NCBI GenBank assembly: GCA_938092005.1
Contig: CALKOU010000001.1
Span: 186,001 to 250,000 of the forward strand
DNA: 64,000 nt
Origin: an uncultured Flavobacteriaceae bacterium
GTDB lineage: Bacteria > Bacteroidota > Bacteroidia > Flavobacteriales > Flavobacteriaceae
Direction: 5' to 3'
Shown here piece after piece: positions 53,584 through 64,000 of the stretch (its first letter is position 1; every line of letters begins with the position of its first letter). The position numbers and the translations under genes were made by a program. The notes beneath the pieces were generated by a model. The model did not search any database and was not told the DNA's origin. It was given only the letters and a program-made list of their open reading frames with translations.

Positions 53584-54784
53584 ACATATTTTTTAAGTGA
53601 TTCAACACATCCGCAGCTACATCCTCTTTTGGTTTTAGAGGATAGTGTACTGCTTCTTTGTCAGCTTGCAAGAATGAAATTTTGTTGGTATCATGTCCAA
53701 ATCCAGCTCCAGCATCCGCGAGTGAATTTACAACAATCCCATCCAAATTCTTTTGTGCAAGTTTTTGCTGTCCATAGCGCAAAGCATCTTGCGTTTCTAA
53801 TGCAAACCCTATTAAGCGTTGATGCTGTTTCTTTTTACCAAGCGTTTTTAAAATATCTGTCGTTGGTTCAAGCGGAATGGTTGCCACCCCCTCCTGCTTT
53901 TTGATTTTCTGATTAGCTTTCTCAGCAGGCTTAAAGTCAGCAACCGCAGCCGTCATAATAAGGGCATCTGTTTTTTCGTAAACATCCAAACAAGCCGCTA
54001 ACATTTGTTGTGCTGTGGTAACAGAAACTAACGAAACATTGGGATGCGCTTTATTACCAGCCGTTGGACCGCTAATTAAGGTAACTTCTGCTCCCTGTTT
54101 TGCTGCAACATTTGCTAGTGCATATCCCATTTTTCCTGACGAATGATTTCCAATAAAACGTACAGGATCAATAGGTTCGTATGTGGGACCTGCTGTAATG
54201 GTTATTTTTTTACCCGAAAGTGGCGATTTCGACTCAAAATAGGATGCCATTCGAGCTACGATTTGTTCGGGTTCTTCCATTCTCCCTTCGCCTTCTAATC
54301 CACTAGCCAAAGAACCAGAAGTAGCAGGAATATGCATGTTCCCATTAGCGATTAATTGCTCTATATTTTTCTTATTAGCCGGGTGTTTGTGCATGTCCAA
54401 ATCCATAGCTGGCGCAAAAAAAACAGGGCATTTTGCAGAAAGGTAAGTAGCTAAAAGCAGATTGTCAGCGGCAGCAGTAGCCATCTTGGCAAGGGTATTG
54501 GCAGAAGCTGGGGCAACAAGCATCACATCAGCCCAAAGACCTAATGCAACGTGATTATTCCAAACCGCATTGTCGTTGTCGTCTTGCGTAAAAGATGATA
54601 ATACTTCACGGTTGGTGAGCGTTGATAATGTAAGGGGTGTGACGAAACCTTTTGCGGAATCGGTCATAATAACCTGAACCGTAGCACCTGCTTTGACAAG
54701 TAATCGAGCAATATTTGGCGTCTTGTAGGCCGCTATACTCCCCGATATCCCGAGTAGAATTCGCTTGTCATGCAGAATAGACAT
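53570..54784 (-). CDS. coaBC: Bifunctional phosphopantothenoylcysteine decarboxylase/phosphopantothenate-cysteine ligase
   Basis: Two consecutive CoA-synthesis steps on one 404-residue chain. The N-terminal flavoprotein CoaC domain (about 1-180) has GISGSIAAYKTPNIARLL, the active-site His in NNHVALGLW and APAMDLDMHKHPANK. The C-terminal CoaB domain (about 188-404) has ITAGPTYEPIDPVRFIGNHSSGKMGYALA and the MTAAVADFKP and KIKKQEG segments. It lies 2 bp after rpoZ. Confidence 0.95.
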   Translation of the reverse strand: MSILHDKRILLGISGSIAAYKTPNIARLLVKAGATVQVIMTDSAKGFVTPLTLSTLTNREVLSSFTQDDNDNAVWNNHVALGLWADVMLVAPASANTLAKMATAAADNLLLATYLSAKCPVFFAPAMDLDMHKHPANKKNIEQLIANGNMHIPATSGSLASGLEGEGRMEEPEQIVARMASYFESKSPLSGKKITITAGPTYEPIDPVRFIGNHSSGKMGYALANVAAKQGAEVTLISGPTAGNKAHPNVSLVSVTTAQQMLAACLDVYEKTDALIMTAAVADFKPAEKANQKIKKQEGVATIPLEPTTDILKTLGKKKQHQRLIGFALETQDALRYGQQKLAQKNLDGIVVNSLADAGAGFGHDTNKISFLQADKEAVHYPLKPKEDVAADVLNHLKNMFDER

Positions 54785-54786
54785 GT

Positions 54787-55116
54787 CTATTTACTTGCGT
54801 CAGCATCTGTGTGCCGATAATAAATCTTTTCTTGGAGCCACTGCTCAATAGCAATAGCGTGTGGCTTTGGAAGCTTTTCATAAAACTTAGAAACTTCTAT
54901 CTGCTCTTTGTTTTCAAATATTTCCTCTAGGTTTTCTGTAGGTGTTGCAAATTCTTCTAGTTTCTCAAACAGTTCTGTTTTGATATCCTCATTAATTTGC
55001 ACGGCACGCTTTGCCATTACAGAAATACTTTCGTAAATGTTACCAGTGGTCGCATCAAGTTCGTTGCGATCGTATGTTTTTGTTGTAGCTGCGGCTTGTG
55101 TGCTTTTTAAGTCCAT
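54787..55116 (-). CDS. rpoZ: DNA-directed RNA polymerase omega subunit (Bacteroidota type)
   Basis: A 109-residue RpoZ-like protein. The segment TTGNIYESISVMAKRAVQINEDIKTEL corresponds to the omega helix that clamps the beta' subunit. The extended, acidic C-terminus (ENLEEIFENKEQIEVSKFYEKLPKPHAIAIEQWLQEKIYYR) is typical of Bacteroidota RpoZ. It lies between bamD and coaBC; rpoZ-coaBC linkage is common across bacteria and supports the call. Confidence 0.85.
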   Translation of the reverse strand: MDLKSTQAAATTKTYDRNELDATTGNIYESISVMAKRAVQINEDIKTELFEKLEEFATPTENLEEIFENKEQIEVSKFYEKLPKPHAIAIEQWLQEKIYYRHTDADASK

Positions 55117-55125
55117 GCGTATTAT

Positions 55126-55926
55126 TTAATTGGATGCAAAAGTACGGATTTCTTGCTCAATATCTTCCATTAGCTTTTGCGCTTCTTCCATATGAGTAGA
55201 TTCGGGATATAAACGTTTGAAATTGTCAAACTTAGCCTTAGCGTCTTCTAACCTTTTTTCCTTCTTATACGCAACGCTATTAATAGCCAGTGTTGCCATG
55301 GCAGAAAACTGAACAACTAGTGCTGCTTCTCGGAAGGAAGTACCCGGATTATCTGCAATAAAATTATCCAGAGCCTTTACAGAGGCTTTGTAATCGCGAA
55401 TCGTATTGTACTGTTTTGCTGTTTCAAACCCTTTTTTTTCTGTCTTAATACGAAGTTCTTGAGCCATTGCGTTCGCATCTTCCATGTGCTCGCTTTGTGG
55501 ATAACGATCGATAAATTCTTGCAATTTATCAAGAGCTTCAAATGTATCTGTCTGATCTAAGCTGTACTTTGGAGAGGTCATGTAATAGGCATAAGCCATC
55601 ATAAAATAAGCTTCGTCTGCTTTTTGACTTTTAGGGTATGCCTTTACAAATGTCTCAAATTCGTATGCTGCTAAAATATAACGCTTGGTTTCGAGAAGCG
55701 TGTTTGCGTAAAAGAAAACAATACGTTCGGCTTGTGGCTTCCCACGGTATGCCCCTTTTAATTGTTCAAAGAGTTGCGATGCTCTCCTATAATCTCCTTT
55801 ATCATATAAGCTTTGAGCCAGATCGTTCTTAACACCAAGATCTTCGCTCTTTAATGCCTTTTGAAAATCACTACAACCTACAACTAGAAAAAGTAGGCTT
55901 ACAATTAAATAATGTGGTACTTTCAT
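55126..55926 (-). CDS. bamD: Outer membrane protein assembly factor BamD
   Basis: A lipoprotein of the BAM complex, 266 residues. The signal ends in lipobox VVGC, followed by SDFQKALKSEDLGVK and TPR-like repeats (YDKGDYRRASQLFEQL, AYPKSQKADEAYFMMAYAYY, YPQSEHMEDANAMAQEL) of the YfiO family. The frame opens at 55950, but ATG 55926 starts a proper signal peptide. It is divergent from the PagL-like gene by about 30 bp. Confidence 0.9.
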   Translation of the reverse strand: MKVPHYLIVSLLFLVVGCSDFQKALKSEDLGVKNDLAQSLYDKGDYRRASQLFEQLKGAYRGKPQAERIVFFYANTLLETKRYILAAYEFETFVKAYPKSQKADEAYFMMAYAYYMTSPKYSLDQTDTFEALDKLQEFIDRYPQSEHMEDANAMAQELRIKTEKKGFETAKQYNTIRDYKASVKALDNFIADNPGTSFREAALVVQFSAMATLAINSVAYKKEKRLEDAKAKFDNFKRLYPESTHMEEAQKLMEDIEQEIRTFASN

Positions 55927-55957
55927 GGCGGCTAATTTAATCAAAACCATCCATATT

Positions 55958-56629
55958 ATGAGGCAAATGCCTACATCTTATTTATTAGCTTTAAGTTTCT
56001 TGTTTTCGTCTCACCTGCTAGTGGCACAAGAAAATAAAGTTGTTTTTCCCTGGGGCATACATGTTGGCTATAGTACGCAGCAAACCTTTCCCTATAACGA
56101 CAAGGATTATAGGCTTACACAGCAACACATACTTGCGCAATTTGTAGTGAAACAATTTGATATGGGATCCGTGGGGGCAACAATTACGGCTGAGGGAGGC
56201 TATTACCTTTCACAACACCAATTGATAAATAAATGGTTTACAACAAGTCCTAAATTCATTAATTTACCAGAAAACTTTCAAGAGACTATGCTTAAGAAAA
56301 AAAGCATCCATCAAATTGCTACACATCTTGGAATTGAACTGTCATATTATTTAACTCCAAAAACAGCACTGTTTGGGTATGCTGCCATTGGCCCGATGTA
56401 CACTTCGCAACAAACAGAACGCTTGGCGGCCGGACTTGCCTTTTCAGATAATGTTGGCATTGGAATAAGAATAAAGTACAATCCACGTATTTGGATTATC
56501 AGTACCGTGTTGTTTCGTCATGAATCAAATGCTGATTTAAAATTTCCTAACTCAGGACATAATACGACAGGAATACGGTTGGGAGTACGATTTAATCCAA
56601 CTGCTCCACAAAAGGTTTTAATGCCGTAA
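55958..56629 (+). CDS. PagL-like acyloxyacyl hydrolase (lipid A deacylase family)
   Basis: A 223-residue outer membrane beta-barrel with signal peptide (1-24, LLVAQ). The C-terminal motif FRHESNADLKFPNSGHN contains the His-x-Ser (His188, Ser190) and Asn of PagL lipid A 3-O-deacylases. It would remodel lipid A in the outer leaflet; the substrate position is inferred. The frame is open from 55925, and ATGs at 55958 and 55967 both give a signal peptide. Its last 38 bp overlap the 3' end of convergent dapA. Confidence 0.78.
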   Translation: MRQMPTSYLLALSFLFSSHLLVAQENKVVFPWGIHVGYSTQQTFPYNDKDYRLTQQHILAQFVVKQFDMGSVGATITAEGGYYLSQHQLINKWFTTSPKFINLPENFQETMLKKKSIHQIATHLGIELSYYLTPKTALFGYAAIGPMYTSQQTERLAAGLAFSDNVGIGIRIKYNPRIWIISTVLFRHESNADLKFPNSGHNTTGIRLGVRFNPTAPQKVLMP

Positions 56630-57476
56630 CAAGTTGATCAGTAGCCTTAACCAAAGGCAAACGAACAGTCGAAGAACACAAGCCTAAAAGAGCTGAAACA
56701 GCCTTGATTCCAGCAGGGTTTCCTTCTTGAAACAACAAATCAATTACGGGCTTAAGCGTGTTATTGATGCGATTAGCCTCCTCTTCGTTTTGGTTTAGCG
56801 CCGCATCCATTCCCGCCTTAAATGTTTTTGGAAAACCTCCTGCAGCCACAGAAATAACACCATCACCTCCCAACAACGTCAGGGGAATTGCAGTTTCGTC
56901 GTCACCAGAAAAAGTTAAAAAATCAGCTGGGCTATTGGTTATTATTTCCTTGCCCTGATGTAAATCACCACTAGCATCCTTAACGCCTATAATGTTTGTA
57001 GCAGCATTTGCAATACGAACGGTTGTTTCAGCCGTCATATTTACCCCAGTACGACCTGGTACATTATACATGATAATAGGTAATGGGGTAACGGCATCCA
57101 GTGCCATATAGTGCTGGTACAAACCTTCTTGCGTTGGGCGATTGTAGTACGGGGTAACCGAAAGTATTGCTTCAAATCCCGTGGTATCAAGTTCTTGGAA
57201 TGTTTTTACCAAAGTATGTGTGCAATTGCCTCCAACACCCATGATCAACGGAACACGCTGGTTGGTTTCACGAACAAACGTGTCAAAAATGGTTTTGCGC
57301 TCTTTTGCAGTTAACGTTACAGACTCACCTGTTGTTCCTAAAGCAACAAGGAAGTCAATACCATCATCAATTAAGAAATGAATAATGCTTGCAAGGGCAT
57401 CTATGTCCACAGAACCATCTGCCTTAAAGGGAGTGATTACGGCTACTCCTGTTGATGTTGCTGTTAGCTTATGCAT
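56592..57476 (-). CDS. dapA: 4-hydroxy-tetrahydrodipicolinate synthase
   Basis: Condenses pyruvate with aspartate semialdehyde in lysine/diaminopimelate synthesis. The TIM barrel of 294 residues has GVAVITPF, VALGTTGESVTLT, SVTPYYNRPTQEGLYQHY, YNVPGRTGVN and the Schiff-base Lys in IIGVKDASGD, plus FSGDDETAIPLTLLGGDGVISV. An upstream ATG at 57482 is also possible. Its start overlaps the end of the DUF6913 gene. Confidence 0.95.
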   Translation of the reverse strand: MHKLTATSTGVAVITPFKADGSVDIDALASIIHFLIDDGIDFLVALGTTGESVTLTAKERKTIFDTFVRETNQRVPLIMGVGGNCTHTLVKTFQELDTTGFEAILSVTPYYNRPTQEGLYQHYMALDAVTPLPIIMYNVPGRTGVNMTAETTVRIANAATNIIGVKDASGDLHQGKEIITNSPADFLTFSGDDETAIPLTLLGGDGVISVAAGGFPKTFKAGMDAALNQNEEEANRINNTLKPVIDLLFQEGNPAGIKAVSALLGLCSSTVRLPLVKATDQLVTALKPFVEQLD

Positions 57477-57975
57477 TTGCATTAATCTTATTAAAATAGG
57501 TTTTCAAGTCATTTAAAAAGCCGCCGAAATCTGTACGGGCCGGTAACACCAAATCATTGAGTCGGTTATCAAGACACGATGGACCAATTCGAAAAGAAGC
57601 TTTTAATTGTGCAGAAAAAGAAGTTAACGAAAGGGTTGCATCTTGTACAAAATGAATGGCTATATCATACTCTTGCGCAAGGGAAAATTTTAAATCCTCG
57701 GCTAAAATTCGACCACGCCAATCCAAACTTTTAGGATGCAAATGTGGCTTTGGCAATCCTTCTAACATTTTTTTATTTTCATGAAAATTAACGCGCTCGA
57801 TCGAGTAATATTTTGGTGAAAAAAAACTACACATATCTTCGTACTGAGCTTCCGTAAGATCCAAATCTGTATCGTGAATAAAAATCATACGACGTACCGA
57901 TTTAGGTTTTGCACCCAACCTTATATCAAGGGCATTTAACTGCTGATTAACGACACGTTTAGCAAAAAAATTCAT
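57469..57975 (-). CDS. DUF6913-type protein, unknown function
   Basis: A 168-residue soluble, basic protein without signal peptide or recognised catalytic motif. It contains AKPKSVRRMIFIHDTDLDLTEAQYEDMCSFF and a C-terminal DLVLPARTDFGGFLNDLKTYF. I believe it belongs to DUF6913, found beside dapA and ligA in Flavobacteriaceae; that is from memory. It is coupled to dapA (8-bp overlap). A minus-strand TACTTTTG box (57981-57988) ends just 5 nt before the ATG. Confidence 0.6.
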   Translation of the reverse strand: MNFFAKRVVNQQLNALDIRLGAKPKSVRRMIFIHDTDLDLTEAQYEDMCSFFSPKYYSIERVNFHENKKMLEGLPKPHLHPKSLDWRGRILAEDLKFSLAQEYDIAIHFVQDATLSLTSFSAQLKASFRIGPSCLDNRLNDLVLPARTDFGGFLNDLKTYFNKINANA

Positions 57976-58064
57976 CGGCGCAAAAGTAGTGATTTCATTA
58001 ATCCCACTTAGATGTTTACACCATTATATTATAAAAAACTAACGGTTTGTTACAAATGCAACAA

Positions 58065-60937
<2,873 letters not shown>

Positions 60938-61385
60938 GAGTAGTGGCCTGTATCTCCCATGGGGGCATCTACATATTGAAAGCCATTTGCCGAATAACAT
61001 TTTTGTGCTGCTATCATATTGGGCATGGTTTCCAAATAACAGAGCTTAAATCCAAAAGAACGCGCTTGATCAAGTAATTGTGTCATCATGCGCTGCCCGA
61101 GGCCTTTACCTCTTGCTTGAGGATCAAAGTACATTTTCTGCAATTCACATACCGCAGCATCTCCACGCAAAAGTGGCGCAATGCCACCACCACCTAAAAC
61201 AGTATTTCCTTGGGCAACTACCCAGTATGTATGTCTTGGCTTGTCATAGGCTTCAAACATGGCATCAAGCTCTGGATCGGCATAAGCCGTTCCCGTTTTA
61301 GGAACACCAAAAGCAACGAGTACTTCACGAAGCACTTTTGCTAACGGCTTGTTATCTCGAATCCCAATGGGTCGCAAATGAAATT

Positions 61386-61415
61386 CTTGTTGCATGCAGA
61401 TATTTGATATTTTTG
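61386..61415 (+). promoter_or_regulatory. Predicted promoter of ribD
   Basis: CTTG (61386-61389), an 18-nt spacer and TATTTTTG (61408-61415) have the same arrangement as the pyrR promoter. The box ends 18 nt before TTG 61434 and supports that start. It overlaps the 5' end of the divergent GNAT gene. Confidence 0.5.
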
Positions 61416-61433
61416 CTAAAATACACAATCCCA

Positions 61434-62486
61434 TTGCATCCTTCTCACGAGATTTTTATGCGCCGCTGTATCACGCTAGCCCAAAAAGGGCTGGGGTACA
61501 CCTATCCAAACCCTATGGTTGGTGCGGTAGTGGTCATTAACGAGAAAATCATTGGTGAAGGGTGGCACCAAAAAGCAGGCAGTCCGCATGCAGAGGTTAA
61601 CGCATTAAAAGGACTTACTGAGGAACAATTAGCTCAAGCTACATTATATGTAAGTCTGGAACCCTGTTCGCATCACGGTAAAACACCTCCTTGTAGCGAT
61701 TTGATCTTAACCAAAGGAATCAAAAAAGTAGTGGTTGGCGCTAAAGACCCCAATCCAAAAGTAGCCGGACAAGGTATCAAAAGGTTACAGGATGCTGGTG
61801 TAACGGTCATAAGCGATGTTTTGAAACAAGCATGTATTACCCTAAACAAACGATTTTATTGCTTCCACACAAAAAAGCGTCCTTATATAATAATCAAGTG
61901 GGCACAGTCAGCAGATGGATATATTGCCCCAAGAGATGATAAAAAGGGAGACGTGTTTTGGATAAGTGATGCTCATAGTCAGCAATTAGCGCACCGCTGG
62001 CGCGCCGAAGAACACGCTATACTGGTTGGCAGGAAAACGGTAGAACATGACAATCCTACACTCACAACGCGAAAATGGGCAGGCACAAACCCCATTAGAA
62101 TGGTTCTGGATCCTAGGAACAGTATTTCAAAAAAAGCGAATGTGCTACATCAAGATGCACAAACAATTGTTTTCAATACCATAAAATCAGAAACCGCACA
62201 GCAAACACAATGGCATAAGGTTAATGCAAATGCAATTTTAGAGCAAGTATTGCTTTGGGCACATCAAAACGAAATACAATCCATTCTAGTTGAAGGAGGT
62301 GCACATACAATCGAAGGCTTTATTGAAAAAAATATTTGGGATGAATGCCGTATTATCCAATCCAAAACTAAACTTAATGACGGTGTAAAAGCACCCAAAG
62401 AACCATTAGGGAAAAAAATGACTCAAAAACTTGTAGGAGATCAACTACAAATCATCCTAAATGAAAAACAGACTCTAAAAATTTAG
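61434..62486 (+). CDS. ribD: Bifunctional riboflavin deaminase/reductase
   Basis: Two steps of riboflavin synthesis. The N-terminal deaminase has the zinc motif SPHAEVNAL and the cysteines of LEPCSHHGKTPPCSD; the C-terminal reductase begins RPYIIIKWAQSADGYIAPR and contains LVEGGAHTIEGFI. The TTG at 61434 gives HPSHEIFMRRCITLAQ, the usual N-terminus, whereas the first ATG (61458) would trim it. The 3' end overlaps the convergent thioesterase gene by 35 bp. Confidence 0.92.
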   Translation: MHPSHEIFMRRCITLAQKGLGYTYPNPMVGAVVVINEKIIGEGWHQKAGSPHAEVNALKGLTEEQLAQATLYVSLEPCSHHGKTPPCSDLILTKGIKKVVVGAKDPNPKVAGQGIKRLQDAGVTVISDVLKQACITLNKRFYCFHTKKRPYIIIKWAQSADGYIAPRDDKKGDVFWISDAHSQQLAHRWRAEEHAILVGRKTVEHDNPTLTTRKWAGTNPIRMVLDPRNSISKKANVLHQDAQTIVFNTIKSETAQQTQWHKVNANAILEQVLLWAHQNEIQSILVEGGAHTIEGFIEKNIWDECRIIQSKTKLNDGVKAPKEPLGKKMTQKLVGDQLQIILNEKQTLKI

Positions 62487-62859
62487 GGCATTTGATGGCT
62501 TTCCGGGAAGCTGCATCTACAAAAACCAAACGCGTTGATGCCGTTGCTACAATCCTTTTTGCAACATCTTCAATACGATATGAAAACGTAACAAAAAAAC
62601 CATCTAGCGATTCTAAAGATACGTGAACAAAAAAGCGATCCTCAAAACGTAGCGGTTGTTTATAATGTATTGAAATATCAGTCAAAGGCAACAAAATACC
62701 GTCTTTTTCTAGAGCAGCATAGCTAACTCCCTGATGCTGCAACCATTCGATACGGGATTGCTCCAAAAAGTAAGCATATTGAGCGTGATGCACAATTCCC
62801 ATTTGATCAACTTGATGGTATTGAACAACGCATGAGCTTGTAGTTTTTTTATTACACAT
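62452..62859 (-). CDS. YbgC/4-hydroxybenzoyl-CoA thioesterase-type hotdog protein
   Basis: A single hotdog domain of 135 residues. YHQVDQMGIVHHAQYAYFLEQSRIEWL has the catalytic Asp and the Tyr-Phe-Glu helix of acyl-CoA thioesterases in this class. The substrate is probably a short- to long-chain acyl-CoA. It is divergent from dnaA and sits beside it; no Tol-Pal genes are adjacent, unlike E. coli ybgC. Confidence 0.85.
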   Translation of the reverse strand: MCNKKTTSSCVVQYHQVDQMGIVHHAQYAYFLEQSRIEWLQHQGVSYAALEKDGILLPLTDISIHYKQPLRFEDRFFVHVSLESLDGFFVTFSYRIEDVAKRIVATASTRLVFVDAASRKAIKCPKFLESVFHLG

Positions 62860-63053
62860 TGTAGGAATATTCTTTCAAAACGTTTGTTATATGAAGTGTT
62901 TTAAGATGCATAAAACTTTCTGAAAATTCAATAGCAAAACCACTTTTTTTTAAAAAAAATTCAACACATATTTGTACTGTTCAATTAAGCAGATTTTCAC
63001 CCCAGTAATTTGTTTTAATAATTAACTTACAACTACAATAACCAATAAGAAAA
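62860..63053. other. AT-rich intergenic region upstream of dnaA
   Basis: This 194-bp divergent gap is strongly AT-rich, with a T8-A8 tract near 62950. I found no convincing DnaA box (TTATCCACA); the best match, TTCAACACA, agrees at 6 of 9 positions. It must hold the dnaA and thioesterase promoters, but no exact TAnnTTTG box is visible. Confidence 0.4.
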
Positions 63054-64000
63054 ATGCATAATACCGCTGATAGCGTATGGGGAAATTGCTTGAGTTTTAT
63101 CAAGGATAACATTCATAATCAAGCCTTTAGAACTTGGTTTGAGCCCATTAAACCGCTAAAGCTTAATGGTGATGCATTGAATGTTGAAGTTCCTAGTAAA
63201 TTTTTTTACGAGTGGTTAGAAGAGCACTACGTTGATGTGCTTAAGGTTGCATTAACAAAAGAACTTGGTGCGCATGCACGGCTCGTTTATGTAATTCGAA
63301 TGGAGAACACTTTTGGGAATAAGCAAGCGTTTACCGAAAGTATTCCCAGTCAAAATAAAGGACGTATTAAAGTACAAGACGTTGAGGCGCCTTTACGATC
63401 CAAAACTGCTGAACTTAAGAATCCGTTTGTTATCCCTGGCATACGAAACTTAAAAGTAGAATCGCAACTAAATCCAAGTTATAACTTTGAAAATTTTCTT
63501 GAAGGTGACGCTAACCGATTAGCGCGATCAGCTGGAATTGCCGTGTCTAATAAGCCTGGAGGCACCTCGTTTAATCCACTACTCATTTTTGGTGGGGTTG
63601 GACTTGGCAAGACACACCTTTCGCATGCTATTGGAGTGGATATTAAAAGTAAATATCCCGAAAAAACAGTACTGTATATTTCTGCTGAAAAATTTACACA
63701 ACAGTATATTGAAGCGGTTAAGAAAAATAACCGAAACGACTTCATTCACTTTTATCAAGTAATGGACGTACTTATTATTGACGACGTTCAATTCTTTTCA
63801 GGAAAATCAGGAACTCAAGATGTATTCTTTCACATCTTCAACCACCTGCATCAAAACGGGAAACAAGTTATCTTAACATCTGACAAAGCCCCTGTTGACA
63901 TGCAAGATATTGAGCAACGCCTCTTATCCCGATTTAAGTGGGGACTGTCAGCAGAATTACAACGTCCCGATTACGAAACTCGTGTGTCAATTCTGAAAAA
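63054..64000 (+). CDS. dnaA: Chromosomal replication initiator DnaA (3' truncated by window)
   Basis: The first 315 residues are inside the window. Domain I (SVWGNCLSFIKDNIHNQAFRTWFEPI) is followed by a linker and the AAA+ domain: NPSYNFENFLEGDANRLARSAG, Walker A GGVGLGKTHLSHAIG, Walker B VLIIDDVQFF and sensor VILTSDKAP with the RLLSRFKWGLSAEL arginine region. The DNA-binding domain IV lies beyond the edge. The start is ATG 63054 after AAGAAAA. Its presence suggests, but does not prove, a nearby replication origin. Confidence 0.96.
   Translation, partial: MHNTADSVWGNCLSFIKDNIHNQAFRTWFEPIKPLKLNGDALNVEVPSKFFYEWLEEHYVDVLKVALTKELGAHARLVYVIRMENTFGNKQAFTESIPSQNKGRIKVQDVEAPLRSKTAELKNPFVIPGIRNLKVESQLNPSYNFENFLEGDANRLARSAGIAVSNKPGGTSFNPLLIFGGVGLGKTHLSHAIGVDIKSKYPEKTVLYISAEKFTQQYIEAVKKNNRNDFIHFYQVMDVLIIDDVQFFSGKSGTQDVFFHIFNHLHQNGKQVILTSDKAPVDMQDIEQRLLSRFKWGLSAELQRPDYETRVSILK

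Noticed and set aside
62860-63053. Possible oriC upstream of dnaA
   Set aside because: The gap is AT-rich and next to dnaA, but no repeated DnaA boxes are visible; the best 9-mer matches at 6 positions. Bacteroidota origins need not be adjacent to dnaA.

Overview
The window reads as a chromosomal segment of a marine-type member of the Bacteroidota, most likely family Flavobacteriaceae. The evidence is gene content: a Bacteroidota-type RpoZ, the type IX secretion proteins PorQ and PorD (DUF4835), DUF6029, DUF6913, YbbR, a TonB-linked OMP_b-brl_3 receptor and a UMF1-type MFS protein. It is low in GC. Several genes carry Bacteroidota promoter boxes (TAnnTTTG, sometimes with an upstream TTG-type box), and Shine-Dalgarno sites are nearly absent. 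It is coding-dense core chromosome: no gap without a gene exceeds about 200 bp, and I saw no rRNA, tRNA, CRISPR array, insertion sequence or prophage. The right end runs into dnaA.

Layout. 1-7.0 kb: the tail of a plus-strand gene (possibly dnaX), then a minus-strand operon pyrR-pyrB-STAS-like-rnz-pdxH-sixA-ppk1-ppx joining pyrimidine synthesis, tRNA 3' processing, vitamin B6 salvage and polyphosphate turnover. 7.0-12.9 kb: a small membrane protein, an isoaspartyl peptidase, a PLP acyltransferase beside a cysteine-synthase-like PLP enzyme (candidate capnine/sulfonolipid pair), and a lipoprotein S9 peptidase. 12.9-22.1 kb: prfB with a programmed frameshift, a HAD phosphatase, a TonB-type receptor, fumC, a CPBP protease, a thioesterase and dnaK. 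22.2-28.0 kb: panB, rluA-type synthase and leuACDB. 28.0-30.0 kb: rpsA with an unusually long, structured leader. 30.1-34.1 kb: a plus-strand envelope/redox block (Kelch protein, double-redoxin lipoprotein, TlpA protein, DUF6029). 34.2-38.3 kb: cmk, porQ, lon. 38.5-44.9 kb: DUF2807 protein, MFS transporter, hydrolase, lipoprotein MsrB, lpdA, DinB-like, SDR. 44.9-61.4 kb: a largely minus-strand housekeeping run (aroQ, two-component system, coaE, YbbR, fabI, recN, porD, coaBC, rpoZ, bamD, dapA, DUF6913, ligA, prmC, GNAT), interrupted by plus-strand xerD and a PagL-like deacylase. 61.4-64 kb: ribD, a hotdog thioesterase and dnaA.

Nothing here is a clearly new system. The points most worth following up are the capnine-like gene pair, the long rpsA leader against a background of 12-22 nt leaders, a perfect 17-bp palindrome between dnaK and panB, the tandem-redoxin/TlpA/DUF6029 block, the prfB frameshift, and a group of genes whose TAnnTTTG box lies only 3-5 nt before the start codon.
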